From contig SKZP01000228.1 of assembly GCA_007127275.1 (NCBI GenBank), positions 1-8,038 on the forward strand: a DNA stretch of 8,038 nt, in the 5' to 3' direction. Shown here piece by piece: positions 6,356 to 8,038 of the stretch. The notes under the pieces are model-generated. The model worked only from the letters and a program-made list of their open reading frames with translations. It was not told where the DNA came from and searched no databases. Origin of the DNA: Planctomycetota bacterium. GTDB taxonomy: Bacteria > Planctomycetota > UBA8742 > SKZP01. Every line of letters begins with the position of its first letter. The stretch's first letter is position 1. Both the position numbers and the translations under genes were made by a program.

Positions 6356-8038
6356 ATGCGCGGATGCCGGGCTCGGGATCAAGCGCGAACGACAACGACA
6401 ACCAATACGCAAAGCGAAACGAACGCTGTGGTAGACGTGACACATTCGGATGACTCCCCCGCATCTGGTTCGCAGCGCCGTCGCGAGGCGCTTTTGGCGG
6501 CGCAGCAACGTGTGCTTGCGCGGATTGACCGGCCGGGGCCGAAGCCGGACTTTGCCGAGCTTGCCGAGGTGCTCGGGCTTGCGCCACACGAGCCGGAGGA
6601 CGAGCAACGGCTGACGGAGATGCTGCTTTCCCTGGCGCGCTCGGGCTACGTCGTCGCCAGTACGGACGGCCGCTACCGGCGCGTGGGCAAGCTTGACGTG
6701 GTTGGCCGTGTTTCCTTCGGCGCCTCGCGACACTTTGCGCTGATTGTACCGGCGCTGCGCCAGCACCGTCCGGTGAAGGTTCGCACGAACGACCTGCGCG
6801 CGGCGCGCGAGGGAGACCTCGTGCATGCCGTCATCTACGACGACCGCCACCCGGAGATTGCCGCGCAACTGGACGAGGACTTCGGCCCGCGCCGGGGCCG
6901 CAAACGCAAAGGCGGCGGCAGCCCGCGGCGTGGCAAACGCGGCGGCTCTGAGGACGCGGAACAGGAGAACGGCCGGGATACGTGGTACTGGGCACGGATT
7001 GAGCAGGTGTTGCGCAAACGGCCGCAGCGGGTGATTGGCGTGTATCACGCGCCACGAGGCAAGTACGGCCCGTCGGTGAAGCTGATGTCCCGGGAGATGG
7101 GCGGCTTTCTCGAAGTGAAGGGGGATCTGCCCAAGGGAACGCGTCAGGGCTCCATTGTCGACATTGAGATTGTTCGGGCGCCGGAGCACGAGGACGGCCG
7201 CCGCGGCCGCGACCGTTGCCGCGTGTTGGAGGCACTCGGTCACGTCGACAATCCGGAGGATGACGAGCTCACCGTGGTCGCCGAGTACGGGCTGCGCATG
7301 AGCTACGACGAAGCGGCGGAGGCGGAACTCGACGAGTTGATTGAGATGGCCGAGGAGGAGTTGAACGTCGGCTTCGACCAAGAAGAGCGGCTCGACCTTA
7401 CGCACCTGCGCACCATCACCGTCGACCCCGCGGATGCCCGCGACCACGACGACGCCATCTCCATTGTACGCCACGACGACGGCACGGCCACGCTGGGGAT
7501 TCACATTGCCGACGTCTCGCACTACGTCCGTTCCGGTGCCGCCCTAGACGTCGAGGCGCGCGAACGCGGCTGCACGGTGTACTTCCCCGTGCGCACGCTG
7601 CACATGCTGCCGACCCGTCTCGCTCGCGAGGTCTGCTCACTGATTGAGGGCAAAACGAAGCTCGCGAAGTCGGTGCTGATTCGCATTGACGAGGACGGCA
7701 AGGTGCTTGAACGCAAGCTCGTGCGCTCACTCGTCAACATTGACCGCTTCCTCACCTACGGCCAGGTGCTGCGCATCCTTCAAGGGCGTCACTCCGCCGA
7801 GGACGACTTGCCCGAGCGCCCCGGCTTTCCAGACTGGCTCGTCGAGGACTTGTGGCAGATGCGGGCCGCGGCGGACAAGCTGCTTGCGCGGCGCCGCCGG
7901 GAAGGCTCGTTCTTGCTAGACATTCCGCGGCCCAAGGTCGTGCTCAACGAGGCCGGCACCGAGGCCATTGGTGTGGAGCGCGAATCCTCCGGCGACATCT
8001 CACACAACCTCATTGAGGAGTTCATGCTCCTCGCCAAC
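6356..8038 (+). CDS. rnr: Ribonuclease R (RNB-family 3'-5' exoribonuclease), C-terminus cut by window edge
   Basis: RNase R degrades RNA processively from the 3' end, including structured RNA, in mRNA and rRNA turnover; it is cytoplasmic. With ATG 6356 the visible part is 561 residues. About 44-109 is a winged-helix-like N-domain (FAELAEVLGL...LLSLARSGYV). About 111-165 and 210-285 are two OB/cold-shock domains (GKLDVVGRVSFG; RKRPQRVIGVYHAPRGKYG). The RNB domain begins near 347 with TVDPADARDHDDAIS; Asp357, 363, 365 and 366 match the four metal-binding aspartates of E. coli RNase R (272, 278, 280, 281). LLDIPRPKVVL and LIEEFMLLAN are further RNB signatures. The rest of RNB and the S1 domain lie beyond the window. 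A basic segment (residues 179-195, RRGRKRKGGGSPRRGKR) links the two OB domains. The start is uncertain: no clear ribosome site precedes ATG 6356, and GTG 6428 or 6437 would remove a Thr-rich, poorly conserved-looking leader. The frame is open back to the TPR stop at 6323. Confidence 0.95.
   Translation, partial: MRGCRARDQARTTTTTNTQSETNAVVDVTHSDDSPASGSQRRREALLAAQQRVLARIDRPGPKPDFAELAEVLGLAPHEPEDEQRLTEMLLSLARSGYVVASTDGRYRRVGKLDVVGRVSFGASRHFALIVPALRQHRPVKVRTNDLRAAREGDLVHAVIYDDRHPEIAAQLDEDFGPRRGRKRKGGGSPRRGKRGGSEDAEQENGRDTWYWARIEQVLRKRPQRVIGVYHAPRGKYGPSVKLMSREMGGFLEVKGDLPKGTRQGSIVDIEIVRAPEHEDGRRGRDRCRVLEALGHVDNPEDDELTVVAEYGLRMSYDEAAEAELDELIEMAEEELNVGFDQEERLDLTHLRTITVDPADARDHDDAISIVRHDDGTATLGIHIADVSHYVRSGAALDVEARERGCTVYFPVRTLHMLPTRLAREVCSLIEGKTKLAKSVLIRIDEDGKVLERKLVRSLVNIDRFLTYGQVLRILQGRHSAEDDLPERPGFPDWLVEDLWQMRAAADKLLARRRREGSFLLDIPRPKVVLNEAGTEAIGVERESSGDISHNLIEEFMLLAN

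Noticed and set aside
6332..7522. 396-codon minus-strand open frame opposite RNase R
   Set aside because: It is fully antisense to a firmly identified RNase R gene and has no family resemblance.

Overview
The window comes from a GC-rich (roughly 63 %) bacterium with a Gram-negative type envelope, since one gene encodes a probable lipoprotein. The long TPR protein, the caspase-fold lipoprotein and the intergenic CCCACGGG/CCCGTGGG hairpins would fit a planctomycete or a myxobacterium/Bradymonas-like lineage. This is an impression from gene style only; no marker gene here fixes the taxon.

Layout. 1-255 (minus): the first 85 codons of carbamate kinase, running off the left edge. 256-856: a 601-base divergent intergenic region packed with short palindromes, including an inverted pair of REP-like units. 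857-2530 (plus): a 557-residue lipoprotein whose C-terminal half looks like a caspase (peptidase C14) fold but has no cysteine nucleophile. 2531-2809: an intergenic region with four copies of CTCGTTG in mixed orientation and a TTGA-rich leader just before the next gene. 2810-6325 (plus): one very long TPR gene, interrupted at codon 650 by an in-frame TAA. The 40-residue repeat register runs through the stop without a break, so the two halves are one ancestral protein of about 1171 positions. 6356-8038+ (plus): ribonuclease R, starting 30 bases after the TPR gene and running off the right edge with all four RNB catalytic aspartates present.

How they fit together. Carbamate kinase is transcribed away from the rest. 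The lipoprotein, TPR gene and RNase R gene lie on one strand; the last two are close enough to be co-transcribed. A link between the pseudo-caspase lipoprotein and the TPR protein is only a hypothesis from adjacency. The most notable signals are the nonsense codon inside a perfect 120-base repeat register, the cysteine-less caspase-like lipoprotein, and a near-total lack of the tetranucleotide ATCG/CGAT across the window.
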